64,000 bases of DNA, from NCBI RefSeq assembly GCF_014196745.1, contig NZ_JACIEH010000003.1, positions 1,054,001 through 1,118,000 on the forward strand. Direction: 5' to 3'. How positions within the stretch are numbered: the stretch's first letter is position 1; every line of letters starts with the position of its first letter. The stretch comes from Sphingomonas kyeonggiensis. Lineage in GTDB: Bacteria > Pseudomonadota > Alphaproteobacteria > Sphingomonadales > Sphingomonadaceae. Below the pieces are notes generated by a model. It saw only the letters and a program-made list of their open reading frames with translations. It was not told where the DNA came from and did no database searches. Of the stretch, positions 40,916 to 50,565 are shown piece after piece. The position numbers were made by a program, and so were the translations under genes.

Positions 40916-42712
40916 ATGTCCAGCTATGCCGATCGTCTCAAGGCCCTTCGCGAGCAGTTGAAGCGTGACCGACTCGACGGGTTCGTCGTGCCGCTCACCG
41001 ACGAGCACATGTCCGAATATGTCGGCGCCTATGCCCAGCGCCTCGCCTGGCTCACCGGCTTCCAGGGCTCGGCTGGCACCGCCGTAGTGCTGCCCGAAGC
41101 GGCGGCGATCTTCACCGACGGGCGCTACACGATCCAGGTCCGCCAGCAGGTCTCGGCCGATCACTGGGAATATGTCGGCGTGCCGGCGACCAGCGTCTCG
41201 TCCTGGCTCGGCGTGCACGCACCGGATGGCGGCCGGATCGGTTATGATCCCTGGCTGCACACCCGCGCCTGGGTCGAGGAAGCTCGCAAGGCGCTGGCCG
41301 AGAAGGGTGCCGAGCTGGTCGCGGTGAACACCAATCCGATCGACGCGGTCTGGCCCGACAAGCCCCAGCCCTCGGACGCGACCCTTGCCGTCCAGTCGGA
41401 CGATCTCGCCGGCAAGTCCTCCCCCGCCAAGCGTGCCGAGATTGCTGACTGGCTCGCCGAGCGCAAGGCCGACGCGGTCGTCCTCTCCGCGCTCGATTCG
41501 ATCGCCTGGGCGTTCAACATCCGCGGCACGGACGTGAGCCACACCCCGGTCGCCCTCGCCTATGCGGTGGTCAATGCCGATGGCACCGCCGATTTCTTCG
41601 TCGCCGAGGAAAAGGTGACCGACGAGGTCCGCAAGCATCTCGGCAATGCGATCCGCATCCATGATCGATCGGCCTTCGCCCCGGCGCTCCAGGGCTTTGC
41701 CGGCAAGCGGGTCGCCGCCGATCCGGGCAGCGCGGTGGCGGCGATCTTCGACGCGCTGGATGCCGGCGGGGCCAAGGTGCTGGCGCTGCGCGATCCGGTG
41801 ATCCTCGCCAAGGCGATCAAGAACCCCGCCGAGATCGCAGGGCAGAAGGCCGCCCAGGCCCGCGACGGCGCGGCGCTGAGCCGCTTCCTCAAATGGTTCG
41901 AAGAGACGGCGCCCCAGGGCGGCCTCACCGAGATGTCTGCCGCGGACAAGCTGCGCGAGTTCCGCGACCAGACCGGCGCGCTCAAGGACCTGAGCTTCGA
42001 CACCATCTCCGCCACCGGCCCGAACGGCGCGATCCCGCACTACAAGGTCACCGACGAATCGAGCCTGCCGATCGAGCTCGGCCAGCTCTATCTCGTCGAT
42101 TCGGGTGGCCAGTATGCCGACGGCACCACCGACGTGACTCGCGTCATGCCGGTGGGCGAGGCGAGCGACGAGATGAAGGATCGCTTCACCCGCGTCCTCA
42201 AGGGCCATATCGCCATCGCCACCGCGATCTTCCCCGATGGCACCACCGGCGCCCAGCTCGACAGTTTCGCGCGCCGCCCGCTGTGGGAAGTCGGCCTCGA
42301 TTACGGGCACGGCACCGGCCACGGCGTCGGCTCGTATCTTTCGGTGCACGAGGGGCCGCAGCGCATCGCCCAGCCCTATTATCCGGGCGGCCAGAGCCTC
42401 GAGCCGCTGCGCGAAGGCATGTTCCTGTCGAACGAGCCCGGTTACTATAAGGCGCAAGAATTCGGCATCCGCATCGAGAACCTGGTGCTGGTCACCAAGC
42501 AGTTGATTTCGGGTGCGGAACAAAAAATGCTCGGCTTCGAGACGCTGACCTTCGCGCCGATAGAGCGAACGCTGATTAAACCATCTTTGCTAACCGAGCA
42601 GGAACGCCACTGGCTTGATAGCTATCATGCTGAAGTGCTGCGGATTTTGGGCCCGCAGCTCAGCGGGGACGAGTTGGCATGGTTGGAAGCGAAGTGCGCG
42701 CCCATCGGGTGA
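40916..42712 (+). CDS. pepP: Xaa-Pro aminopeptidase (M24B)
   Basis: 598 residues, the long 'aminopeptidase P1-like' form with two creatinase-like N-terminal domains and a C-terminal metallopeptidase domain. Metal ligands lie in LYLVDSGGQYADGTTDVTR, DYGHGTGHGVGSYLSVHEGP, FLSNEPGYY and IRIENL. It removes N-terminal residues before proline. Its last bases overlap the start of a 38-codon ORF (TGATG). Confidence 0.92.
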   Translation: MSSYADRLKALREQLKRDRLDGFVVPLTDEHMSEYVGAYAQRLAWLTGFQGSAGTAVVLPEAAAIFTDGRYTIQVRQQVSADHWEYVGVPATSVSSWLGVHAPDGGRIGYDPWLHTRAWVEEARKALAEKGAELVAVNTNPIDAVWPDKPQPSDATLAVQSDDLAGKSSPAKRAEIADWLAERKADAVVLSALDSIAWAFNIRGTDVSHTPVALAYAVVNADGTADFFVAEEKVTDEVRKHLGNAIRIHDRSAFAPALQGFAGKRVAADPGSAVAAIFDALDAGGAKVLALRDPVILAKAIKNPAEIAGQKAAQARDGAALSRFLKWFEETAPQGGLTEMSAADKLREFRDQTGALKDLSFDTISATGPNGAIPHYKVTDESSLPIELGQLYLVDSGGQYADGTTDVTRVMPVGEASDEMKDRFTRVLKGHIAIATAIFPDGTTGAQLDSFARRPLWEVGLDYGHGTGHGVGSYLSVHEGPQRIAQPYYPGGQSLEPLREGMFLSNEPGYYKAQEFGIRIENLVLVTKQLISGAEQKMLGFETLTFAPIERTLIKPSLLTEQERHWLDSYHAEVLRILGPQLSGDELAWLEAKCAPIG

Positions 42713-42828
42713 TGTGGTTCCTGGCAGGTGCGGTCACGATGGCGATGTATCTCCTCGGGCCGCACGTCATCATACGCAATGCCTATGATACGGCTCAGGG
42801 CCTGTCGCTCTGGTTCGGCTCGCTCTGA
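42712..42828 (+). CDS. Possible 38-residue membrane protein
   Basis: The start ATG shares one base with the pepP stop (TGATG), the arrangement of translational coupling. The product has one hydrophobic helix (MWFLAGAVTMAMYLLGP) and a short polar tail ending LWFGSL. Its end overlaps, antisense, a 47-residue ORF by 34 bases. No family is recognised. Confidence 0.5.
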   Translation: MWFLAGAVTMAMYLLGPHVIIRNAYDTAQGLSLWFGSL

Positions 42829-42938
42829 GATTCGGGGGAGGCGTCGGGCGCGGCCTGTTCGCGGGCCTGGGCCTTGCGCTTCCTCAAATTCGCCCGCAGC
42901 GCCTCCGCCAATCGGGCTTTCTTTTCCGTATCGCTCAT
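42795..42938 (-). CDS. Small charged protein, 47 residues
   Basis: It runs from ATG 42938 to TGA at 42795-42797. The product is highly charged: KKARLAEALRANLRKRKAQARE then an acidic/proline tail. Short basic-helix proteins of the form 'EKKARLAEALRANL' recur in sphingomonads as I recall them, but have no function assigned. It is convergent with the small membrane ORF and 100 bases from tRNA-Thr. Confidence 0.55.
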   Translation of the reverse strand: MSDTEKKARLAEALRANLRKRKAQAREQAAPDASPESQSEPNQSDRP

Positions 42939-43044
42939 TTTCCCGCGATAAACCGCCCGCATGCGGGTTGACAATCAGGCGTACCCAAGCACATAGGCGC
43001 CTCCCGCTTGGGACCCGGCGCTTTGCCGGACCGATCGAGCGAGT

Positions 43045-43119
<75 letters not shown>

Positions 43120-43126
43120 TTCGCTT

Positions 43127-44401
43127 CTAGAACGCGAACAAGTCCCCCATGCGGGGCTCCCGCTCCAGGAAATCGGTGATCGCGGCATAGACCGCGTCCA
43201 GATCCGCATCCTCGATGCAATAGGGCGGCATCACATAGACGGTGTTGCCCAGCGGCCGAATCAGCACGCCGCGCTCGTGCGCGAAGGCCTTGAGCCGTGG
43301 TCCCACCGAATTGAGATAGGCCGATTGGCTCGCCCCGATCTCGGCGGCCACGATCGTGCCGAGCCGGCGCGGATTGCGAATCAGCGGATGGGTGGCGAGC
43401 CGGTCGAGCCGGTCCTGCTGGCGGTCGCCCAGATCGGCGATTCGCTCGAGCACGGGTTCCTCGCGCCAGATCGCCAGATTCGCATTAGCGGCCGCGCAGG
43501 CGATCGGGTTGGCGGTGTAGCTCGACGAGTGGAAGAACATCCGCGCGCGATCGTCGGAATAGTGCGCCTCGAAGATCGGCGCCGTCGCCATGGTCACCGC
43601 CAGCGGGATCGCGCCGCCGGTCAGTCCCTTGGACAGGCACAGGATGTCGGGCACCACGCCCGCACGCTCGCACGCCAGCAGCGTGCCGGTGCGACCCCAG
43701 CCGGTCATCACTTCGTCGGCGATGAACAGCACGCCGTGCGCCGTGCAGATCTTGCGCATCTCGGCGAGCAGGCTGGCCGAGTAGAATTTCATGCCGCCCG
43801 CGCCCAGCACCAGGGGTTCGACCAGCAGCGCGGCCGGCTTCTCGCGGCATTGCGCCTCGAGTGCGTCCAGCGTCGCCTGGCTCTGGCCGGGTTCGGGAAA
43901 GGGGATGGTCGATACGTCGAACAGCAGGGGCTGATAGGGTCGGTTGAACACCCCGCGCGCGCCGACCGACATGCCGCCGATCGTGTCGCCGTGGTAGCCG
44001 TGTTCGAGGACCACGATACGGTTTCTGGGTTCGCCGCGATTGTCCCAGAAGCCGAGCGCCATCTTCAGCGCCACTTCGACGCTGGTCGAGCCGCTGTCCG
44101 AGTAGAAGACGTGCTGCAGCGGATCGGGCAGGATCCGCACCAGCTCGCGCGCGAGCGTCTCGGCGGGCTCATGGGTCCAGCCCGCGAAGATGATCTGGTC
44201 CATCCTGGCCGCCTGCTCGGCGATCGCGGCCATGATGCGCGGGTGGCAATGGCCGTGCGTCGTCACCCACCAGGACGAGATCGCATCGACGAAGCGGCCG
44301 CCGTCCCGCGTGTGCAGCGCGGCGCCTTCGGTGCGCACCACCTCGGGGATCGGCTCGCCCAGCCCGTGCTGGGTGAAGGGATGCCAGACGGGCGAGGTCA
44401 T
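43127..44401 (-). CDS. bioA: Adenosylmethionine-8-amino-7-oxononanoate aminotransferase
   Basis: 424 residues. Class III aminotransferase: WHPFTQHG at the N-terminus is typical of BioA, with YHGDTIGGMSVGARG, LFIADEVMTGWGRTG and the PLP-binding Lys in CLSKGLTGGAIPLAV. It converts KAPA to DAPA with SAM as amino donor. It is the last gene of bioF-bioD-bioA; its start overlaps the bioD stop by four bases. Confidence 0.96.
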   Translation of the reverse strand: MTSPVWHPFTQHGLGEPIPEVVRTEGAALHTRDGGRFVDAISSWWVTTHGHCHPRIMAAIAEQAARMDQIIFAGWTHEPAETLARELVRILPDPLQHVFYSDSGSTSVEVALKMALGFWDNRGEPRNRIVVLEHGYHGDTIGGMSVGARGVFNRPYQPLLFDVSTIPFPEPGQSQATLDALEAQCREKPAALLVEPLVLGAGGMKFYSASLLAEMRKICTAHGVLFIADEVMTGWGRTGTLLACERAGVVPDILCLSKGLTGGAIPLAVTMATAPIFEAHYSDDRARMFFHSSSYTANPIACAAANANLAIWREEPVLERIADLGDRQQDRLDRLATHPLIRNPRRLGTIVAAEIGASQSAYLNSVGPRLKAFAHERGVLIRPLGNTVYVMPPYCIEDADLDAVYAAITDFLEREPRMGDLFAF

Positions 44402-45024
44402 GCCGTGAAGTCCGACAGGTCGAATGCCTCGGCAAAGGCGGCCTTGAGGGTGGGGGCGTCGAGCGGATCGAGGATCGGCAGGCGGCCGAGCCGGCGGACC
44501 TTGCCGATCGCGGCGATGGTCGCCTCGCTGTCCTCGTTCGCGTCGCCGACGAACGCCACCCCCAGGATCGGCACGCCGCGGCGGCGCAGCGCTTCGATCG
44601 AGAGCAGGCTGTGGTTGATCGTGCCCAGGCTGGTCCGCGCGACCAGCACGGTCGGCAGGCCCCAGCGCGCGAACAGATCGGCGTAGAGCAACTCGCGCGT
44701 CACCGGCACCAGCACGCCGCCGGCACCTTCGATCACCAGTGGATCGACCACCAGCGGATCGCGCGGTGGCGGCGCCAGCCGGTCCAGGTCGATCTTCACC
44801 CCGTCGATCTCAGCGGCCAGATGCGGCGAGCAGGGCGTGGTCAGGCGATAGGCCTCGGGATGCACCACCGCGCCCGCCAGTGCAGCGACCCGCTCGCCGT
44901 CGCTGCCGCCGTCGAGCCCGCTCTGGATCGGCTTCCAATAGGTCGCGCCCAGTGCCCCGGCCAGGCCGGCGGCGAAGACGGTCTTGCCGATATCGGTATC
45001 GGTGCCGGTGACGACGATCCTCAT
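44398..45024 (-). CDS. bioD: Dethiobiotin synthetase
   Basis: 208 residues from ATG 45024. P-loop TGTDTDIGKTVFAAG, the second motif KPIQSG and EGAGGVLVPVTRELL match BioD, which closes the ureido ring of DAPA using CO2 and ATP. It overlaps bioF (ATGA, 45021-45024) and bioA (44398-44401), so the three are translationally coupled. Confidence 0.96.
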   Translation of the reverse strand: MRIVVTGTDTDIGKTVFAAGLAGALGATYWKPIQSGLDGGSDGERVAALAGAVVHPEAYRLTTPCSPHLAAEIDGVKIDLDRLAPPPRDPLVVDPLVIEGAGGVLVPVTRELLYADLFARWGLPTVLVARTSLGTINHSLLSIEALRRRGVPILGVAFVGDANEDSEATIAAIGKVRRLGRLPILDPLDAPTLKAAFAEAFDLSDFTA

Positions 45025-46139
45025 GCCAGTTCCCCGATTGCCGCGGCGAGCGCGGCGATGTCGTCCTCGTTCACATTGCGCGTCAGCGAGATGCGCAGCC
45101 GCGAGGTGCCCGCCGGCACCGTCGGCGGCCGGATCCCACGCACGTCGAAGCCGCGCCGCTGCAGTTCCGCGGCCATCGCCATGGTCCGCCCATCCTCGCC
45201 GATCACCAGCGGCAGGATTTGCGATCCCGTCGCCGCCACGCCCACCGGCGCGAGCAGCGCCTCGGCCCGCGCGATCAGTTCGTGCAGCTGCACCCGCCGT
45301 GCCGGCTCGGCAATCAGCCCGAGCGCGGCCTCCACTGCCACCGCCATCAGCGGCGAAGGCGCGGTCGAGAAGATGAAGGCCCGCCCGCGATTGATCAGGA
45401 AGTCGCGCACCACATGCGGCCCGCAGAGCAGCGCGCCCTCGCAGCCCAGCGCCTTGCCGCAGGTGTGCAGCGTGATCAGGTTCTCGCGCCCGGCCAGTCC
45501 CGCCGCCAGCCCGCGCCCGCGATCGCCGAACACGCCGGTGGCATGCGCCTCGTCGACCACGAGTATCGCCTCGTGCCGGTCCGCGACCGCGGCCAGCGCG
45601 TCGAGCGGTGCCTGGTCGCCGTCCATCGAATAGAGGCTCTCGACGGCGATCCATATCTGCCCGGTGCCGCCCTCGGCCCGCCAGCCGGCGATCACGTCCT
45701 CGAACGCCTCCGGATCGTTGTGCGCGGCCCCGCGCGCCTCGGCCCGGCTCAGCCTGATCCCCTCATGCGCGCTGGCATGGACCAGGGCGTCGTGGACGAT
45801 CAGGTCGCCGCGCTGGGGCAGGGTGGAGAGCAGGGCGGCATTGGCCGCATAGCCGGTCGAGAAATAGAGCGCGCTCTCGCTTCCGAAGAAGCCCGCTGCC
45901 GTGGCCTCCAGCCGCTCATGCTCTTCGTGATTGCCGCGCAGCAACCGTGAACCGCCCGACCCGATCGGCACGCCCGCATCGATCGCGGCGCGCACCGCCG
46001 CGGCGAGCGCGGGGTCGCCCGCCAGCGCGAGATAGTCGTTGGAGGAGAAATCGTGCCCGGCCCGCGCGCTCAATCGGCGGGCACGCGCGCGGTCGGCAAG
46101 CTCGGCGAGGTCGCGCCGCTGGTCTTCGAAATACGCCAT
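45021..46139 (-). CDS. bioF: 8-amino-7-oxononanoate synthase
   Basis: 372 residues from ATG 46139. Class II PLP enzyme: FSSNDYLALAGDP, GSGGSRLLRGNHEEHERLE, LVVDEAHATGVFGDRGRG and the PLP Lys in HTCGKALGCEGALL. It condenses pimeloyl-ACP (or CoA) with alanine in biotin synthesis. First gene of the biotin operon; an upstream frame extension is rejected because it has no family similarity. bioB and bioC are not in view. Confidence 0.96.
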   Translation of the reverse strand: MAYFEDQRRDLAELADRARARRLSARAGHDFSSNDYLALAGDPALAAAVRAAIDAGVPIGSGGSRLLRGNHEEHERLEATAAGFFGSESALYFSTGYAANAALLSTLPQRGDLIVHDALVHASAHEGIRLSRAEARGAAHNDPEAFEDVIAGWRAEGGTGQIWIAVESLYSMDGDQAPLDALAAVADRHEAILVVDEAHATGVFGDRGRGLAAGLAGRENLITLHTCGKALGCEGALLCGPHVVRDFLINRGRAFIFSTAPSPLMAVAVEAALGLIAEPARRVQLHELIARAEALLAPVGVAATGSQILPLVIGEDGRTMAMAAELQRRGFDVRGIRPPTVPAGTSRLRISLTRNVNEDDIAALAAAIGELA

Positions 46140-46245
46140 CGTAACGCGCCCATAGGCGCAACTTGACCGATGGGCCAACGTCGCGCGCTTGTCCCGCGCG
46201 ATCTCTTGGTGTATTACTAATGCAACACACAATCGGGAGGCAGTG

Positions 46246-46893
46246 ATGCAGCGGTCCTTTGTCGGCCATCATGGAAGGCCCTTCGGCACGGTCGCGGCGC
46301 TGTTCTGCCTGTTGCTCACCATCGCACTGATCGTGCTTGGCGACGTGGCGCACGATCTGGCGGGAGCGGCGGACCCGTTTGCGGCGATTGCCCGAGGACG
46401 GTTCGAATCCGCGCAATCCTATTGGGGCCTGCTCCTCGCCAGCGAGATCGTCCGCTGCGTGCTGGCCGGCATGATGCTGCTGGCGATGCTCACGCTCGCC
46501 GGCCCGATCGGCCCGCGCACGCCGGGGCGCGACTTCGCCTTGCTCGCGGGCGGTGCCGGCGTGCTCTGCCTCGCTGTCGCCGCGCATTTCCGGATCGAGG
46601 CGGCCGCGTTGCTCGGGCAGGGACGCATCTCCCCGCGCGTCGATCTCGTCGCGGCGCTGGTGCTGCTCGGCCATGCCGGCGTCGCGCTCTGGGCGACGCT
46701 GACGGTGCGCGAGGCGCGTGCCGCCGGCAGCCTGCCCGCATGGGTGCAGCTTGCCGGGCTGGTTTTTGCCGGCCTCGCCTTCACCTCGGGCTTTGTCCGC
46801 CCCTTCCTCGAGTTCGCGGGCTTCGCCGCCATCCTCTGGTGGGGCGGTGTATTCCTCACCCTGTATCGCCCGGAAGACCGCATCCGGGGCTGA
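46246..46893 (+). CDS. Multi-pass membrane protein of unknown function
   Basis: 215 residues from ATG 46246 (GGGAGGCAG upstream). About six hydrophobic helices (for example AALFCLLLTIALIVLG, LLLASEIVRCVLAGMMLLAM, VLCLAVAAHF, LVLLGHAGVALWATL). A charged, short C-terminus follows. No family is recognised. It is divergent from bioF, about 106 bases apart, and precedes frmA by 58 bases in the same direction. Confidence 0.7.
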   Translation: MQRSFVGHHGRPFGTVAALFCLLLTIALIVLGDVAHDLAGAADPFAAIARGRFESAQSYWGLLLASEIVRCVLAGMMLLAMLTLAGPIGPRTPGRDFALLAGGAGVLCLAVAAHFRIEAAALLGQGRISPRVDLVAALVLLGHAGVALWATLTVREARAAGSLPAWVQLAGLVFAGLAFTSGFVRPFLEFAGFAAILWWGGVFLTLYRPEDRIRG

Positions 46894-46951
46894 CTCCCAT
46901 TGCAACCCGGCCGCGTTTCCCCGATCAGGCCGGCAAGCAAGGAGTAAGCCC

Positions 46952-48064
<1,113 letters not shown>

Positions 48065-48107
48065 GCAGCGACCTGGCTTCTAATCAGTAACGGGGGGAGG
48101 AACGGCC

Positions 48108-48506
48108 ATGTTCAGCCATGTGATGGTGGGAAGCAACGACATCGAGCGGTCCAGGGCGTTCTACGACGCTGTGCTGGGCACGCTCGGGGCAGGCGCGCCG
48201 TTCCGCCACGTCAACGCCACCGGCCAGGTTCGGCTGTTCTACCGGCACGACGGCGGCAGCTTCTGCATCAGCGAGCCGATCGACGGCGAGCCCGCGACCT
48301 GCGCCAATGGCGCGACGATCGGCTTCAAGTGCGACTCGGCCGAGCAGGCCGCGGCGTTCCACGCGGCCGGCCTCGCGCATGGCGGTACCGCTATCGAGGA
48401 TCCGCCGGGCGTGCGCGAAGGCGGTTCGCTCGGGTCGCTGTACCTCGCCTATCTGCGCGATCCGGACGGCAACAAGCTCTGCGCCATGTGGCGCGTGCCC
48501 GCATGA
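48108..48506 (+). CDS. VOC (glyoxalase/bleomycin-resistance fold) protein
   Basis: 132 residues with GGGGGGAGG upstream. It has the VOC opening MFSHVMVGSNDIERSRAFYDAVL and the end LYLAYLRDPDGNKLCAMWR. Such proteins bind metal and small ligands; the reaction is unknown here. Its stop overlaps the start of the cupin gene (ATGA). Confidence 0.88.
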   Translation: MFSHVMVGSNDIERSRAFYDAVLGTLGAGAPFRHVNATGQVRLFYRHDGGSFCISEPIDGEPATCANGATIGFKCDSAEQAAAFHAAGLAHGGTAIEDPPGVREGGSLGSLYLAYLRDPDGNKLCAMWRVPA

Positions 48507-48859
48507 GCGACGTCGTCAACCTGGCGGCGAAGTTCGCCACCTTCACCGAGCATTGGGCGCCGCGCATCGTCGCGCGGTACAACGACAACGATATCCGGAT
48601 CGTGAAGGTCGAGGGAGAGTTCGTCTGGCACAGCCATCCGGAGACGGACGACTTCTTCCTCGTCCTCGAAGGCGTGCTCGACATCGAGCTGCGCGACCGC
48701 ACCGTCACGCTGAACCCCGGCGAGATCTTCGTCGTCCCGCGCGGCGTCGAGCATCGTCCGGTCGCGCGCCACGGCGAAGTGAAGATGATCGTGATCGAGC
48801 CGGCAGGCACGCCCAATACCGGCGATACTGCCACCGCCACCCAGGTCGAGGCCCTGTGA
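48503..48859 (+). CDS. Cupin-domain protein
   Basis: 118 residues of the small cupin fold: WHSHPETDDFFLVLEG holds the metal-binding His/Glu and NPGEIFVVPRGVEHRPVA the second motif. It overlaps the VOC gene (48503-48506) and purU (48856-48859), so it is translated within the formaldehyde operon. Substrate unknown. Confidence 0.88.
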   Translation: MSDVVNLAAKFATFTEHWAPRIVARYNDNDIRIVKVEGEFVWHSHPETDDFFLVLEGVLDIELRDRTVTLNPGEIFVVPRGVEHRPVARHGEVKMIVIEPAGTPNTGDTATATQVEAL

Positions 48860-49704
48860 TCGCACCGGCCTGGATCCTCACCCTCGATTGCGAGGACCGG
48901 CCGGGCATCGTCGCGGCGGTGAGCGGATTCCTGGCGGAGCGCGACGGCTTCATCCTCGATAGCCAGCAATATGCGGATCTCGATGCCGGGCGCTTCTTCA
49001 TGCGCGTCGAGTTCAAGGCGGCGGGCGCCCCGTTCGAGACCGAACAGCTACGCACGGCCTTCGCGCCCGTGGCCGAGCGCTTCGGCCTGCATTGGGCCCT
49101 GGCCGAGAGCGGCGCGCGCCCGCGGATTCTGATCGCGGTGTCGAAGGGCTCGCACTGCCTCAACGACCTGCTCCATCGCTGGAAGACCGATCATCTCGGT
49201 GTCGAGATCGCCGGGGTGGTCTCGAACCACGAGACGCTGCGCGACCTGACCGAATGGCACGGCCTGCCCTTCATGCTGCTGCCAGAGGGCAAGGACGCGC
49301 AGGAAGCGGCCCTGCTCGCCGAGTTCGACCGCGCCGGCGCCGATTACCTGATCCTCGCGCGCTACATGCAGATCCTGTCTTCCGATCTTGCCGACCGGCT
49401 GGCGGGGCGCTGCATCAATATCCATCACAGCTTCCTGCCCGGCTTCAAGGGCGCCAGGCCCTATCACCGGGCGCACGAGCGCGGCGTGAAGCTGATCGGC
49501 GCCACCGCCCATTTCGTCACCAGCGATCTCGACGAGGGGCCGATCATCGAGCAGGCGGTGGAGCGCGTCGATCACCGCGCTTCGGTCGACGACATGATCC
49601 GCATCGGCCGCGACATCGAGGCGCAGGTGCTAGCCCGCGCGGTGCAATGGGTGGGCGCACGCCGCGTCTTCCTCAACGGCAACCGTACCATCGTATTTCG
49701 CTGA
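48856..49704 (+). CDS. purU: Formyltetrahydrofolate deformylase
   Basis: 282 residues from GTG 48856 (GTGA overlap with the cupin stop). N-terminal ACT domain (LDCEDRPGIVAAVSGFL), then a formyltransferase-fold domain with INIHHSFLPGFKGARPYHRA, GATAHFVTSDLDEGPII carrying the catalytic Asn, His and Asp. PurU hydrolyses 10-formyl-THF to THF and formate. Its place in a formaldehyde operon suggests rebalancing of one-carbon units rather than purine control. Confidence 0.94.
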   Translation: MIAPAWILTLDCEDRPGIVAAVSGFLAERDGFILDSQQYADLDAGRFFMRVEFKAAGAPFETEQLRTAFAPVAERFGLHWALAESGARPRILIAVSKGSHCLNDLLHRWKTDHLGVEIAGVVSNHETLRDLTEWHGLPFMLLPEGKDAQEAALLAEFDRAGADYLILARYMQILSSDLADRLAGRCINIHHSFLPGFKGARPYHRAHERGVKLIGATAHFVTSDLDEGPIIEQAVERVDHRASVDDMIRIGRDIEAQVLARAVQWVGARRVFLNGNRTIVFR

Positions 49705-49731
49705 AATCGTCTTCCGCTGAAAAGGCCGCCC

Positions 49732-50565
49732 ATGGAACAACTCTCCTCGAACCGATCGCATGGCGGCATGCAGGGCGTGTACCGCCACGCCTCGGCGGCC
49801 ACCGGCACCGACATGACCTTCTCGATCTTCGTGCCGGACCATGCGCCGGGCACGAAGCTGCCGGTGCTCTGGTATCTCTCCGGCCTGACCTGCACCCATG
49901 CGAACGTCACCGAGAAGGGCGAGTATCGGCAGGCATGCGCCGAGCATGGCGTCATCCTGGTCGCGCCGGACACCAGCCCGCGCGGTGAAGGCGTGCCCGA
50001 TGACGAGGCCTATGATTTCGGCCAGGGCGCCGGCTTCTATGTCGACGCGACCGAGGCGCCCTGGGCGACGCACTTCAGCATGCGCTCGTACATCGAGCAG
50101 GAGCTGCCCGCGCTGATCGGCGCCGAATTCTCCGCCGACATGGATCGCCAGGGCATCACCGGCCATTCGATGGGCGGCCACGGCGCGCTCACCATCGGGC
50201 TGCGCAATCCCGGCCGCTTCCGTTCGGTCTCGGCCTTCTCGCCGATCGTCGCGCCGGGGCAGGTGCCGTGGGGCCAGAAGGCGCTGACCGGCTATCTCGG
50301 CGAGGACCGGGCGGCATGGCGCGAGTACGACGCCGTGGCGCTGATCGAGGATGGCGCGCGGGTTCCCGAATTGCTGGTCGATACCGGCACCGCCGACCAG
50401 TTCCTCGAGGTCCAGCTCAAGCCCGAGTTGCTCGATGGCGCCTGTAGGAATGCCGGCATCGCGCTCACCCAGCGGCTCCAGCCCGGCTATGACCACAGCT
50501 ATTATTTCGTCTCGACCTTCCTCGGCGACCATGTCGCCTGGCATGCGGAGCGGCTCAAGGCATGA
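49732..50565 (+). CDS. fghA: S-formylglutathione hydrolase
   Basis: 277 residues, an esterase-D-family alpha/beta hydrolase. Nucleophile in GITGHSMGGHGALTIGL, with LLVDTGTADQF and GYDHSYYFVSTFLGDHVAWH giving the Asp and His. LPVLWYLSGLTCTHANV is typical. It releases glutathione and formate, completing formaldehyde detoxification started by FrmA. Confidence 0.96.
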   Translation: MEQLSSNRSHGGMQGVYRHASAATGTDMTFSIFVPDHAPGTKLPVLWYLSGLTCTHANVTEKGEYRQACAEHGVILVAPDTSPRGEGVPDDEAYDFGQGAGFYVDATEAPWATHFSMRSYIEQELPALIGAEFSADMDRQGITGHSMGGHGALTIGLRNPGRFRSVSAFSPIVAPGQVPWGQKALTGYLGEDRAAWREYDAVALIEDGARVPELLVDTGTADQFLEVQLKPELLDGACRNAGIALTQRLQPGYDHSYYFVSTFLGDHVAWHAERLKA

